64,000 bases of DNA from Hyphomicrobiales bacterium (GTDB taxonomy: Bacteria; Pseudomonadota; Alphaproteobacteria; Rhizobiales; Phreatobacteraceae). Position numbers and translations under genes: made by a program. Where the stretch lies: contig JAFKKV010000010.1 of the NCBI GenBank assembly GCA_017304475.1, positions 434,001-498,000 of the forward strand, in the 5' to 3' direction. Below, one piece after another: positions 1-9,322 of this stretch. The first letter of the stretch is position 1. Each line of letters begins with the position of its first letter. The notes beneath the pieces are model-generated. The model had not been told where the DNA came from, did not search any database, and saw only the letters and a program-made list of their open reading frames with translations.

Positions 1-18
1 GAGCGACAGGAACGACCG

Positions 19-387
19 ATGCGCGCTCTGTTTTTCGCGGCCTTCGCCGCGCTCACCCTCCTCGTTTCGCCGGTCACCGCGCAGGCCCAGGGCCAGCAGG
101 ACTTCGCCCTGATCAACCAGACCGGCTACACGATCGACGAGATCTATGTCAGCCCGGCCTCGGCCAATAGTTGGGGCGAGGACCTCGCCGGCGACGACAG
201 CCTCGAGCACGGCCAGCAGTTCAACGTCTCGTTCCGCCCCGGCACTCAGGCCTGCAACTGGGACATCCGGGTCGTCTATGATGACGGCGACAGCTCGGAA
301 TTTCGCGGCGTGAATCTCTGCTCGGTGAGCAAGGTGACGCTGTTCTGGAACCGTCAGGCCGGCACCACTCGCTTCGTCACCGAATAA
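19..387 (+). CDS. Small secreted protein of unknown function
   Basis: Predicted 122-residue exported protein. The first 23 or so residues form a signal peptide (basic start, hydrophobic Leu/Ala/Phe core, then an AQAQG-type cleavage region). The mature part is acidic and beta-rich, with WGED near residue 50, a CNWDI motif and a second Cys about 20 residues later; the two Cys could form a disulphide in the periplasm. ACAGGA lies upstream of the ATG as a modest ribosome binding site. I do not recognise a named family, although small secreted proteins of this shape occur in alphaproteobacteria. It converges on the LodB-like gene, with a perfect inverted repeat between them. Confidence 0.8.
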   Translation: MRALFFAAFAALTLLVSPVTAQAQGQQDFALINQTGYTIDEIYVSPASANSWGEDLAGDDSLEHGQQFNVSFRPGTQACNWDIRVVYDDGDSSEFRGVNLCSVSKVTLFWNRQAGTTRFVTE

Positions 388-429
388 GGCGCGCGGCCGA
401 CCCGATAGGGGTCGATCCGACAGTGCGAA

Positions 430-468
430 ATGACGAGGGGCGGCCCGATCAGGGCCGCCCCTCGTCAT
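430..468. terminator. 17-bp perfect inverted repeat between convergent genes
   Basis: Arms at 430-446 and 452-468 are perfectly complementary (ATGACGAGGGGCGGCCC) around the 5-base loop GATCA. It sits 43 bp after the stop of the small secreted protein and 40 bp after the stop of the opposing flavoprotein gene. That placement fits a bidirectional terminator. There is no long T tract, so the hairpin itself must do most of the work. Confidence 0.65.
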
Positions 469-507
469 GTCCAGCCCCGGGGATGCGCCGGCCCATCGCG
501 GCCTCGC

Positions 508-1587
508 TCAAGGCGGCGACCCGTGCCGCCGCTGCCAGAACGGCATGGCCGAGAAACGATGCTCCGAACCATAGAGCGCCGCCTGCGCGGTCAGATGCGC
601 GGCGATCCCCTCGAGGAAATCCTGCTCGTAGCGCAGCGCGGCGGCATCGTTGCCGGCAAGCAGCCCCACGACGCTTTCAGCGGCCTGGATGCCGCTCCAC
701 AGCGCCGCGGCAAGTCCGTTCGCGCCGAGGGGATCGAGCGCGCTCGCGGCATCGCCCGCACGGATGATCCCCGGCTCGACCAGTCTCGACGTCGTCACCG
801 TGCTCGCGGCGGCAAATTGAAGATCGCCCGCCATCGCCGGATCGAGGCTGAGGCTCGACAGGCGCAGCGAAATCGCCTGGGTCCGCGACACCATGGCGGC
901 CCACAGCGCCACGTCGTGGCGAAGGCCGGCGGGCAGCAGGTCGGAATCGCTGAACAGGCCGATCATGACGCGGCGGCCCGGCATCAGCGCCATGTACCAC
1001 CAGCCCTCCGCCACCGCCTCGACCAGCGTCGCCGGGATGGCTTCGACATCCTCGTCGAGCGGCAGAACGCGGAAGCAGGCCACCATCCTGTCGAGCCGGC
1101 GGAGCGGCGCCTCGGCGCCGGCCGAGATCGAAGCGCGGCCGGAACAATCGATCACGAAATCCGCCGCGATCGGCGGACCATCGGCCAATTCGACGACAAG
1201 CCGGCCCGGCGATCGCGACAGCTGCCGCACCGTCCCCCCGATGCGCTCCACGCCGTCGGCCTCGAGGGTCGCCGCCATGGCCGTTTCGAGCCGCCGCCGG
1301 TCGATGTGCCAACCCGACGCTCCCTCGCCCGGCCCCGGCGCTCGCCGCAGAGCCGCGCCGCCCCAGACGGAATAGCGCCCCTGGCACGCCAATGCCGTCT
1401 CGTCGTTGAGCAGCCCGAGCCATCCGAGCCTCTCGAGATGGGGCGCGGCGCGAAACGAGAGTGTCTCGCCGCGATTGGCAATGTCGCCGCGCGGTGCGAC
1501 GAGCAGTGGCCGATGGCCGTGTCGCACCAGGCTCCGGGCGCAGGCCATCCCGGCCATGCCGGCGCCCAGGACGACGACCTGCCTCAT
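508..1587 (-). CDS. LodB-like FAD-dependent oxidoreductase (quinoprotein maturation)
   Basis: 359-residue flavoprotein that starts with a Rossmann FAD-binding stretch (VVVLGAGMAGMACARS) and carries a second FAD motif near residue 280 (IIRAGDAASALDPLGANGL). This matches LodB/GoxB-type monooxygenase-like flavoproteins, which help form the cysteine tryptophylquinone cofactor of LodA-type oxidases. No signal peptide is seen, so it should act in the cytoplasm. The ATG at 1587 overlaps the TGA of the upstream LodA-like gene by 4 bp (ATGA), implying translational coupling. A longer in-frame extension to 1908 lies inside the LodA-like gene and has shadow-like composition. Function is inferred from family and pairing. 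Confidence 0.85.
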   Translation of the reverse strand: MRQVVVLGAGMAGMACARSLVRHGHRPLLVAPRGDIANRGETLSFRAAPHLERLGWLGLLNDETALACQGRYSVWGGAALRRAPGPGEGASGWHIDRRRLETAMAATLEADGVERIGGTVRQLSRSPGRLVVELADGPPIAADFVIDCSGRASISAGAEAPLRRLDRMVACFRVLPLDEDVEAIPATLVEAVAEGWWYMALMPGRRVMIGLFSDSDLLPAGLRHDVALWAAMVSRTQAISLRLSSLSLDPAMAGDLQFAAASTVTTSRLVEPGIIRAGDAASALDPLGANGLAAALWSGIQAAESVVGLLAGNDAAALRYEQDFLEGIAAHLTAQAALYGSEHRFSAMPFWQRRHGSPP

Positions 1588-3557
1588 TCCCGCTGGTCGG
1601 CTGCGTGGTTCAGGGCCAGGTCCATCGAACCCCGCTGAACTTCGACGAAGACCTCCTGGGGAATGGCGGGAACGTCCTTCGGGCCGGCGCGCCGCACCAC
1701 CATGCCCATCCGGGTCCACAGCTCGATCATCCGGCGCAGGCCGTCGGTATAGCCGGCCTCGACATGCAGGCCGATCCCGGCCGCGCCGCGCGACCAGGCA
1801 ACCCGTGCGTGGTAGAAGCGCAGGCGCTCTTCGAGCGGAATATCCGCCCGCATCAGCTGTTTGTAGAAGCCCTCCGGAAGCACGTCGACGGGCAGCAGCG
1901 CCGGCCACCAGACCGGTGTCGGGAAACCGTCGCCGGTGAGCACGGACTGGCAGCTGAAGGCGTCGCCCTGCCAGGGAACGCCCATCCAGCGGGTCAGATC
2001 GCCGGGGGCCTGGGGGCCGACGGGTGCGCCCTCGTCGCGCCGGGTCGGATGACCGGCGAAGACATTGCGCGGATTGAGCTGCAGCCCGACATCCTGAACC
2101 AGGCTCTTCCGGCTGGAGATGGCGATACGGAACGGCAGCGGCGTTTCCTTCGGCGAGCGATAGAGCGCCGCGTGACGGATCGGCCAGGTGATCTCGACGC
2201 CGGGATGGAATGCGCCGCCCGAACAGGCATCGAGAGCGGCCCGCGTGAGAGCCTCCGGCCGTAGCGACAGCGGCATGTCGTCGATCTGCCTGACCGCATC
2301 GGCGACGGGATCATGGAGATCGTTGACGAAATGGCCCTGGGCCCAGTCGCTCAGGATCTTGTGCTGGGTCGCCGTCAGCGTCAGCCAGCCGGTCGGGCTG
2401 CCCGGAAAATTGACGCCGTCGCCGAGCATCGGCGGCAATGCGTCCACGCGGACGTCCTCGCCACCCGGCTTGCGGAACGCCGCCAGGACCTTGTCGCGCG
2501 CGGCGCGCGCACCCGGCCCCGGATCGGCCAGCGACGCGACGACCTTGGGATCGGAGAGGTCCTCGAGATCATGCCAGGCCTTGCCGAGGAAGGAAGCCTG
2601 CGCGACCCATTGCATCGTGCCGGAGCGCCTGAGGATCGGCAGCACGTCGCGCCGGAAGGACAAGGGACCGGCCGGCGCCTGCATATGCCCCGCCGCGATC
2701 ATCGCTTCCCGCGCGGCATCGTAGAGGCTCACGATCGGCTCGATCTGCGGCGCGAATTTCGGACCGCAGCTGACCACCCAGGCCGGCTCGCAATCGAGCT
2801 CCGCATTGCCGACCCGCACCTTGGCTTTCACCCAGCCATCGCACCAGTCGTCGTGCCAGCCGTCATTGTTGGTGAAGTCGCGCACCGGATTTTGCGGCAG
2901 GGCGGTGGCCGAGACACCGTCCGCGGGAAACACCAGCAGGCGGCCGGCTTCATCGGTGCGCAGATGCCCGAGCGTCACGGGCAGCTTGTTCCAGAACTTG
3001 CCCGCCATCCGGTAGGCCGGGTCGCCTCCCGTGCCATTCGCCGCGGCGCCGGCGATGGCAACCGGGCCGGCATCGATCACCAGCATCCTCTCGCGGCGCG
3101 CCGGCTCGATGGCGGCGTTGCGCAGCGGCCCGGGAATGCCGGGCGCATGTTCGCCGCCATCCATGGCATTGGAATAGCCGTACCAGGCCGCCTTGGTATT
3201 GGCGACATGCACGGTCCAGGCGAGGCCGTCGGCCACGCCGAGTTCGCGCACGACGCGGCCCTGGTCGTCATAGCCATAGACCCGGAAGCGCTGGACCTGC
3301 TTCTTGATGCGATCAGGCCCCTGCTTGAAGCCGCCTGATGGCTCGATCATCAGGCCCGGCACCTCGGGGGCGAGGAACCATTCGTCCCCATTGCCGACGC
3401 GCGAGAAGCCAATGGCCGGGAAAATCGCGGCGCGCACGATGCGCGCTCCGGCGGGAGCCGGCTGCTGCGCCTGCGCCGGCGACACGGCCGCCTTGAACAG
3501 CGCCGGTCCGGCGAGGCCGAGAACCGATGCATTGATCAGAAAATCGCGACGTTTCAT
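1584..3557 (-). CDS. LodA-like CTQ-dependent amino-acid/amine oxidase
   Basis: 657-residue protein of the LodA/GoxA family, quinoproteins that oxidise amino acids (lysine in LodA, glycine in GoxA) and release hydrogen peroxide. Family marks include an N-terminal RAAIFPAIGFSRVGN, a central GWHDDWCDG, CSGGAFHPGVE near residue 440 and RWMGVPWQGDAFSCQ near residue 520. The Cys of the third and a Trp of the fourth are the likely cofactor-forming pair, but I cannot assign the Trp without an alignment. The N terminus (KRRDFLINASVLGL, then AQAQQ) looks like a Tat signal. It is the upstream partner of the LodB-like gene. Substrate is unknown. Confidence 0.85.
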   Translation of the reverse strand: MKRRDFLINASVLGLAGPALFKAAVSPAQAQQPAPAGARIVRAAIFPAIGFSRVGNGDEWFLAPEVPGLMIEPSGGFKQGPDRIKKQVQRFRVYGYDDQGRVVRELGVADGLAWTVHVANTKAAWYGYSNAMDGGEHAPGIPGPLRNAAIEPARRERMLVIDAGPVAIAGAAANGTGGDPAYRMAGKFWNKLPVTLGHLRTDEAGRLLVFPADGVSATALPQNPVRDFTNNDGWHDDWCDGWVKAKVRVGNAELDCEPAWVVSCGPKFAPQIEPIVSLYDAAREAMIAAGHMQAPAGPLSFRRDVLPILRRSGTMQWVAQASFLGKAWHDLEDLSDPKVVASLADPGPGARAARDKVLAAFRKPGGEDVRVDALPPMLGDGVNFPGSPTGWLTLTATQHKILSDWAQGHFVNDLHDPVADAVRQIDDMPLSLRPEALTRAALDACSGGAFHPGVEITWPIRHAALYRSPKETPLPFRIAISSRKSLVQDVGLQLNPRNVFAGHPTRRDEGAPVGPQAPGDLTRWMGVPWQGDAFSCQSVLTGDGFPTPVWWPALLPVDVLPEGFYKQLMRADIPLEERLRFYHARVAWSRGAAGIGLHVEAGYTDGLRRMIELWTRMGMVVRRAGPKDVPAIPQEVFVEVQRGSMDLALNHAADQRE

Positions 3558-3826
3558 GCAATAATCCTTCGCTTTATTCCGTTCCGTAGAGAAGAATCTT
3601 TAATGGGCCATTGCCTCGCGACGCCGGACGAGATGCCTTCCGCCGTCGATGAATGACTGGCGCTGCTTGCCCTGTGCTTGCCTGACACGCGGGCGAGCGA
3701 ACCACCGGTCCATGCCCGCACGGCTCCGCCACCGCGAAACGCCGCCGGCGCCGCGGTCCTCGAAGACCGGGTCCGCCATCGCCCGGCAATGCCTCCTGAA
3801 ATGCGCAGAGCTCCTCTTGCCGGTGC

Positions 3827-6700
3827 TCAGAACCTGAGGTTGAGGTTGGCCTTGACCGTCTGGTCGGAAAGGCCCGCGCCGAACTGGCCGCCATAGGTGA
3901 TGCCGAGGATGGCTGATGGTGCGACCGCGAAATCGAGACCGGCCTCGACCACGGCGGCGTCGCGCGTGATCGGCACGCCGGCTGCCGCGAAGGCATTGCC
4001 GCCGGCAAAGGCCAGCGACGCGAGCGGCGTCACGTCGCCGAAGACGTGCCGCCAGCCGAGCATGCCCCTCGCCTCGGCGCCGATTCCACCGATTTCGAAG
4101 GCGCCCGAGGCTTTCACGCCGAGCGTCGTGAAGGTGGCGTTCGTCGCGGCGCTCGCCGCCGACAGCGCCAGCGGCCCGCCCACCTCACGCAGGCCACCGG
4201 TCGCAAGGCTCACATGGGCCAGGCTCGCAAAAGGTTCGAAGGCGGCCTTGCCGGCGCGGATGCCGTAGCCCAGCTCGCCGAACACCTGCGCCGTGCCGGC
4301 GCGGGCATTGCCTTTCAGGCTGTCGGCCAAGGCCGCGAGGCTCAGCGAGCGGCTCGTCGAGAGGTCGTGCCACGTATAGGCCGCACCGGTGCGGACGGCG
4401 AGATCGCCCCACATGGTGCCGCCATAGAGACCGACATGGTAATTGTCGCTGGCACCCGCGGCACTGCGATCGCGGATATTGAAGCTCGTGTGACTGTAGC
4501 CGGCCACGAGACCGAGCCGCCAGGTCTCGAAGGCGAGCCCGTCGGCGCCGACCAGGAAGCCGCCGGTCGACCGGGTAAGGCGCGCGGCATTGCCGTCGCC
4601 GCCGGCATGGCCCCAGGCGCCGAAGGCCTGGCCCCAGACAGCGAAACGCCCGGTATCCGCGGCCATCGCCCGCGGCTGGCCGTCCTCGTAGCGCATGACC
4701 GGAGCACGCGAGGCGCCGACCGTGCCAAAGGCCGCGCGCAGCCGGTCGATGGCGCCATTGCGCACGAAGCGGCTGTCCTCGATCAGCACCGTGCGGGCGG
4801 AGGCATGGATCTCGCCTGCAAGAAGGCTCAAGGCGGACGGCAGCGCGGTGGGAGCGACCCCGTAGAGACCGGCATAGAGCGCGCCCGCCGCGCCGCTCAT
4901 CGCCAGCCCGGCCGCCGGCCGTGCACTGTCCAGCACGCCTCCCACCGCATTGGCATTCGCCGTGGTCCGCAGGCCGTTGGCGGCGAGGTCGCCATAGGCG
5001 GCCGGCGTCACGACAAGGCTCAGGCCATGGGCAGCATAGAGTGCGTCGAAGCGGGTGGCGGGCGCCAGTCCGTCCAGAGGTTGCGTCAAGCCGGAAAATG
5101 ACCCGGCCAGGCCACCACTCGCCTGGATGATCGAAAAGGATGTGCCGAGCGCAGGGGTGAAGGCATTGGTCGCGCTGCCGGTGATGGTGCGCAGCATGGG
5201 CGCAAGCGTACCCGCGACCGTGACCGTTCCGTCGACGCCGGTCGCGATCAGGCGGGAGTAATTGCCCGCCCCCGTGCCGGTTCCCGTGCCGTCGATATCG
5301 ACCTGGAATGTCGCGCTGCCCGACAGGGCCACGGGGCCCGCGACCGTCAAGGTGCCGGGCGAATGTCCCGGGGCCAGGCGACCGGCCACGCTCAGCGGCG
5401 CGTTGATGATGCCGGTGCCGCGCAGCGTGCCGTCCGTCCCGACGACCACGGCGGAGGCGACCGACCCGTTGATCGAAAGGCTGCCGCCGGCGACGTAGGA
5501 GCCGCCGGTATAGCTATTGGCTCCGGCGAGAATGAGTTCGCCCGCGCCGGTCTTGATCAGGCTTCCCGCGCCGGAAATGTCGTTCGCGAAGGTCGAGGTC
5601 ATCCCCTGGGTATCGAGCACGGTCGTCCCGACGAACATGCCATAGCCGAGGACGGCTTTGCCGGCATTGACCAGGCCCCAGCCATAGACGTCGTTGACGC
5701 CGCCGGCGCCAAGAGGCGTCGCCGAGGTCAACAGGGCCTGCTGCAGGTCATGGGCCGTGAACCAGGGAAAGGCTTCCTTCACCAGCGCCGCGACCCCGGA
5801 CACGACGGGAGCAGCCATCGAGGTGCCCGAGTCCACCCGATAGGGAACACTTCCAGGACCGGTCGAATAGATATCGACGCCGGGCGCGGCGAGGCAGAAA
5901 TTTTTGGCGCTGCCGCATCGATTGCTGAAAGATGCGATCTGATTGTTGGCGTCGACCGCCACCACGACCAGCCAGCCCCTTTCGAGTTCGGGGACGAGAA
6001 CGGGCAAGCCGCCAAGCACATCCACATGGGGCTGGCTGTCATTTCCGGCGGCGAAAACCATCAGCGCCCCCGCTTCGACAGCCGCCTTTGCCCGGGCGAT
6101 CGTGAGGGGAAAGAAGCCGTCGAGGTCGCTCCGTGTATAGTCGGCGACATTGCAGCGGCCAGGATGCAGATCGCATTTTACGGCGAGGCTGCTGTTGATG
6201 ATGCTTGCCCCCTGGCCGGTGAGAAAGCCCCAGGCGCTGCTCAAATAGTGATCCGAGGTCAGTACGCGGACATGCTCGCTGTTGTAGCTTCCGATGCGTC
6301 CGGGAATGACCGCCGCATTGAATGCCGCACCATGCATTCCAACACCGTCTCGCGCGGCGGCGACGATCCCCGTGACGTGGGTTCCGTGTGCGTCGGGATC
6401 GGCCATGTCGCCCGGCAGGATCGGACGGTCTCTGGAGAAGTCATAGCCAGGCAGGACCCGGCCCGCGAATTCCGGATGCCGCGCATCAAGTCCGGAATCG
6501 GCGATCCCGACCACGACACCGGCGCCCGTGAAACCGAGCCCATAGGCCTGGGCCGCGTTGATCTGCGCCAATGCGCCCGAGCGGAAATATTCCGGCGTTT
6601 CCCAGGCCGACAGACCCTGCGCCCCGAGGGGGCCCGCACCAGGCGCGGCAAGCCCCAGGAGGCAAAGGCCCAAGGCAGGAGCGCGAAGGAGATGTTTCAT
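3827..6700 (-). CDS. Subtilisin-like serine protease autotransporter
   Basis: 957-residue type Va secreted protein. A signal peptide (about residues 1-27) is followed by an S8 peptidase domain with a complete triad: Asp68 in IADSG, His105 in HGTHVTG and Ser294 in SGTSMAAP. Residues about 375-420 contain a passenger-associated repeat (GAGSLIKTGAGELILAGANS), then a beta-rich linker. The last 270 or so residues form the outer-membrane beta barrel, ending in Phe. The protease should be displayed on, or released from, the cell surface. It is single-gene, with 269 bp to the LodA-like gene downstream. The 447-bp upstream region carries ATGTAACG repeats that may bind the neighbouring response regulator. 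Confidence 0.93.
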   Translation of the reverse strand: MKHLLRAPALGLCLLGLAAPGAGPLGAQGLSAWETPEYFRSGALAQINAAQAYGLGFTGAGVVVGIADSGLDARHPEFAGRVLPGYDFSRDRPILPGDMADPDAHGTHVTGIVAAARDGVGMHGAAFNAAVIPGRIGSYNSEHVRVLTSDHYLSSAWGFLTGQGASIINSSLAVKCDLHPGRCNVADYTRSDLDGFFPLTIARAKAAVEAGALMVFAAGNDSQPHVDVLGGLPVLVPELERGWLVVVAVDANNQIASFSNRCGSAKNFCLAAPGVDIYSTGPGSVPYRVDSGTSMAAPVVSGVAALVKEAFPWFTAHDLQQALLTSATPLGAGGVNDVYGWGLVNAGKAVLGYGMFVGTTVLDTQGMTSTFANDISGAGSLIKTGAGELILAGANSYTGGSYVAGGSLSINGSVASAVVVGTDGTLRGTGIINAPLSVAGRLAPGHSPGTLTVAGPVALSGSATFQVDIDGTGTGTGAGNYSRLIATGVDGTVTVAGTLAPMLRTITGSATNAFTPALGTSFSIIQASGGLAGSFSGLTQPLDGLAPATRFDALYAAHGLSLVVTPAAYGDLAANGLRTTANANAVGGVLDSARPAAGLAMSGAAGALYAGLYGVAPTALPSALSLLAGEIHASARTVLIEDSRFVRNGAIDRLRAAFGTVGASRAPVMRYEDGQPRAMAADTGRFAVWGQAFGAWGHAGGDGNAARLTRSTGGFLVGADGLAFETWRLGLVAGYSHTSFNIRDRSAAGASDNYHVGLYGGTMWGDLAVRTGAAYTWHDLSTSRSLSLAALADSLKGNARAGTAQVFGELGYGIRAGKAAFEPFASLAHVSLATGGLREVGGPLALSAASAATNATFTTLGVKASGAFEIGGIGAEARGMLGWRHVFGDVTPLASLAFAGGNAFAAAGVPITRDAAVVEAGLDFAVAPSAILGITYGGQFGAGLSDQTVKANLNLRF

Positions 6701-7147
6701 GTCCGCAAGGTCCCGGGCGACAGCCGATCACGACCTCTCCCGCCCGCGCGGTCTCCCCACGCCTGCTGGCGAGCCGAGGCCATCGCCCCCGGAGCGGCTC
6801 CGCGCCCCGCCTTCGGCATTGAAGAAAAAGACGGCGGCCGGGAGCCGGATTTCGATGCTTTCTGGGTTACGGGATTTTCGCACGGATACCGAAATGAAAT
6901 CCGAAATATTGCCGAAGCCACAACCTGCCCCACATTGCCGGTATCGGGTTACGATATCTTGGCTTTGTTTTACGCTCTCCGATCGTCCCTTCCCGCCAGC
7001 ATAAGGCAGGACATTTGGACGGCACCAGAATTCAAATGTAACGAATGTGGAGAGATGTAACGCGATGTAACGGAAAGCGTGGCGGCGCTGCATCAGGCCG
7101 GCAAATTCCGGCTTCGCGGGCTTCACCCGCCGGCAAATCGGACGTCC
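6701..7147. other. Intergenic region upstream of the autotransporter
   Basis: 447 bp with no convincing gene. It separates the stop of the histidine kinase gene from the start of the autotransporter gene, both on the minus strand. It is less GC-rich than its surroundings and holds the three ATGTAACG repeats, plus two inverted GTTACG copies at 6866-6871 and 6948-6953. It is therefore the likely promoter region of the protease. Confidence 0.6.
7036..7072. promoter_or_regulatory. Three ATGTAACG repeats, likely regulator binding site
   Basis: Identical 8-mers ATGTAACG lie at 7036-7043, 7055-7062 and 7065-7072. The last two are exactly 10 bp apart, the one-turn direct-repeat layout used by OmpR/PhoB-type regulators (compare the CpxR pattern of two GTAAA halves separated by 5 bp). 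An OmpR-type regulator is encoded about 2.2 kb away. The link is inference. Confidence 0.5.
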
Positions 7148-9163
7148 TCACACCACCACGCGGATCGCGATCCTGACGCTGGTGCCCTCGCCTTCGGTAC
7201 TTTCCACCTCGACGTGCCCGTCATGCGCCCGGACGATTTTCTCGACGAGAAAAAGTCCCAGTCCCGAGCCCTCCACGCTTTCGGCATTCGCGCCGCGCCT
7301 GGCGATCGTGAACACGTCGGGCAGGTCGGCGGCGGGAACGCCGATGCCGCGATCCGCGACACCGATGACGATGTCCGACCCAGCCAGCGTGAGCGACAGC
7401 ACGACCGGCTCATGCCCTTTGAGGGCGGTGTATTTGACCGCGTTCTCCAGCAGATTGACGATGGCGAGTTCGAGCATTCCTGCATCGGCCATGATGGTTG
7501 CCGCCTCCGCCTGCGGATGCACAGACAGCTGGATGTCGGGCTCGCTCAAGAGATCGCGCGCCCGGTGAAAAGCCGAGGCGACGACGGAGCCGGCGCTCAC
7601 GCGAACGATTTGTGCGCGAAAAGTGGGGCCTTGCAGCTTGCTCCGGGCCAGATTGATTTCGAGCATTTCCACGAGCCGGGCGATCGCCCGCCTGATCCGT
7701 TCAATGCGGCTGCGGTTCGAACCGTCGCCGAACGGCAGAGCCAGCGCGATGCTGTCGATGCTGGTGCGGATGGCCGCAAGCGGGGTGCGGTATTGGTGGG
7801 AAACGACCTCCAGAAAGCGCACCTGCTGCAACTGGGATTGCTGCTCGGCCAGCAGCGCCTCTTCCGCGACCCGGCGCGCCTTCTCGAGTTCGCCGGTCCT
7901 CTCCTCGACGAGGCGGCTCGCGACCTTTTCGGCTGCCTTCGCCGTTCGAAGCGCGTCCTCCCGCATGCGGCTGTTCAGGGCCTCCGCGGCGCGCAACCTG
8001 ACGGCCAGGGAGCCGGTCAGCAGGATCGTCAGGATGAGCCCTGAAATACCGTAGCTGTGAACGGTCCAGTGCGGCAGCCAGGCATGGCCGAGACGTTGCA
8101 TCATCGAGAGAGAGGCACCGACGAAAAGAACGGCGAAAGCCGCGGCCCTGAGCCGGCTTGCAGCTCCCTCGTCATTCATCTGGCGCAGCCCCTGCGCCAT
8201 GTTGACGATCGCCATTGCTATGCTGAAGGCCGTACCGACGGGACCGAAGACCAGATTGCGGCCGGCGAATGCGAAGCCGATCCCGACGACGCCGGTCAGA
8301 GCGGTAAACTGATAGAGACGGTGCAGCAGCGGCGCCGTTCTACGCAGATCAAGAATGCTCGAATAGGCGAGCGCGCTGGCCGCCAGCCCGGCCCAGGCGT
8401 TGAAGCCGAGAAATATATCGTTGGCCGGGCCGTTTTCGGGGAACAGATAGACGTGACTGAAGCCCAGATTTCCCATGTATATCAGGATGATGCCCAGGGT
8501 ACTGAACGCCAGGACCGGATATTGCACTTTGCGGTCGAAGTAAAAGAAGATGAACTGAGTGACGAAAAGGACGCCCATGCCGCCGAGCCAGGCGCCATAG
8601 GCGCTGGCGGTCGCGACCGTCCGCCACCCGCGGTCGGCGATCGAGTCCAGCCGCAAATTCAGATAGGTGGCCGAGTTCGTGTTGAAAATGCGGATATAGA
8701 CATGGGTGACCGCGCCCTCCGCGCGTTCGAGGCGGACTGCATTGTCCAGCCCGGAGAGACCGTCCCGGGCCAGGGGACGGTGATCGCCCATCGCGTGATG
8801 GACGAAATCCTCCGCCCGCGCGCCCTTTCCGGGTTGCGCCGCATAGATGTCGACGATGTCGAGAAAGTTCGGCGTCAGAGACAGAACCGCCGGCATGCTG
8901 GCCATGCCGGGCAGCGCCAGCCTGACCCAGATCGCGGTGGCGAGATAGCCGAAATTGATGTCCTGGCCGGGAACAGGACGAAACTGTCGCTGTTGGGCCG
9001 GATCGAGAATGTCGGCGAGCGTAAGCGCCGACGAGGGATCGGTCAGGACGGAGACAGTGCCGTCCAATGCGGGCGGCGCGGCTGCGCCGGCTTGCGGCTC
9101 CCGCGCGGAAGCGGCAGGTGAAAATCCCTGAAGAACCGGCAACAGCAGCAGGAAGACAACCAA
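7148..9163 (-). CDS. 7TMR-DISM sensor histidine kinase
   Basis: Inner-membrane sensor kinase. After a hydrophobic leader come a periplasmic DISMED2-like beta domain, seven transmembrane helices (7TMR-DISM type), a coiled coil rich in Glu/Arg/Ala, a HisKA domain with phospho-acceptor His in SHQYRTPLAAI, and an ATPase domain with N box NLLENAVKYT, G1 VADRGIGVP and G2 GSGLGLF. The start is unsettled. A TTG at 9163 begins just before the hydrophobic core (671 residues). The open frame runs up to an ATG at 9409, but that part is antisense to the divergent regulator gene and has shadow-like composition. The adjacent regulator is the obvious partner. Ligand unknown. Confidence 0.85.
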   Translation of the reverse strand: MVVFLLLLPVLQGFSPAASAREPQAGAAAPPALDGTVSVLTDPSSALTLADILDPAQQRQFRPVPGQDINFGYLATAIWVRLALPGMASMPAVLSLTPNFLDIVDIYAAQPGKGARAEDFVHHAMGDHRPLARDGLSGLDNAVRLERAEGAVTHVYIRIFNTNSATYLNLRLDSIADRGWRTVATASAYGAWLGGMGVLFVTQFIFFYFDRKVQYPVLAFSTLGIILIYMGNLGFSHVYLFPENGPANDIFLGFNAWAGLAASALAYSSILDLRRTAPLLHRLYQFTALTGVVGIGFAFAGRNLVFGPVGTAFSIAMAIVNMAQGLRQMNDEGAASRLRAAAFAVLFVGASLSMMQRLGHAWLPHWTVHSYGISGLILTILLTGSLAVRLRAAEALNSRMREDALRTAKAAEKVASRLVEERTGELEKARRVAEEALLAEQQSQLQQVRFLEVVSHQYRTPLAAIRTSIDSIALALPFGDGSNRSRIERIRRAIARLVEMLEINLARSKLQGPTFRAQIVRVSAGSVVASAFHRARDLLSEPDIQLSVHPQAEAATIMADAGMLELAIVNLLENAVKYTALKGHEPVVLSLTLAGSDIVIGVADRGIGVPAADLPDVFTIARRGANAESVEGSGLGLFLVEKIVRAHDGHVEVESTEGEGTSVRIAIRVVV

Positions 9164-9322
9164 CCGAAGCGGACGGAGGCCCGACCGATAGCGCCTGCAC
9201 GGCGGATCTGTCGCACGCAGCCCTACGATTTTGGCTTGAAGCGCCGTTGCGATCGCGCCACTCAGTATTTTCAGTATCCTTTCCTGGAACGCACTTTTGC
9301 AGCCAATGGTCCAGCGACGGTC

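Noticed and set aside
5363..7060. 565-codon plus-strand frame
   Set aside because: Antisense to the autotransporter, whose catalytic triad, repeats and barrel are unmistakable.
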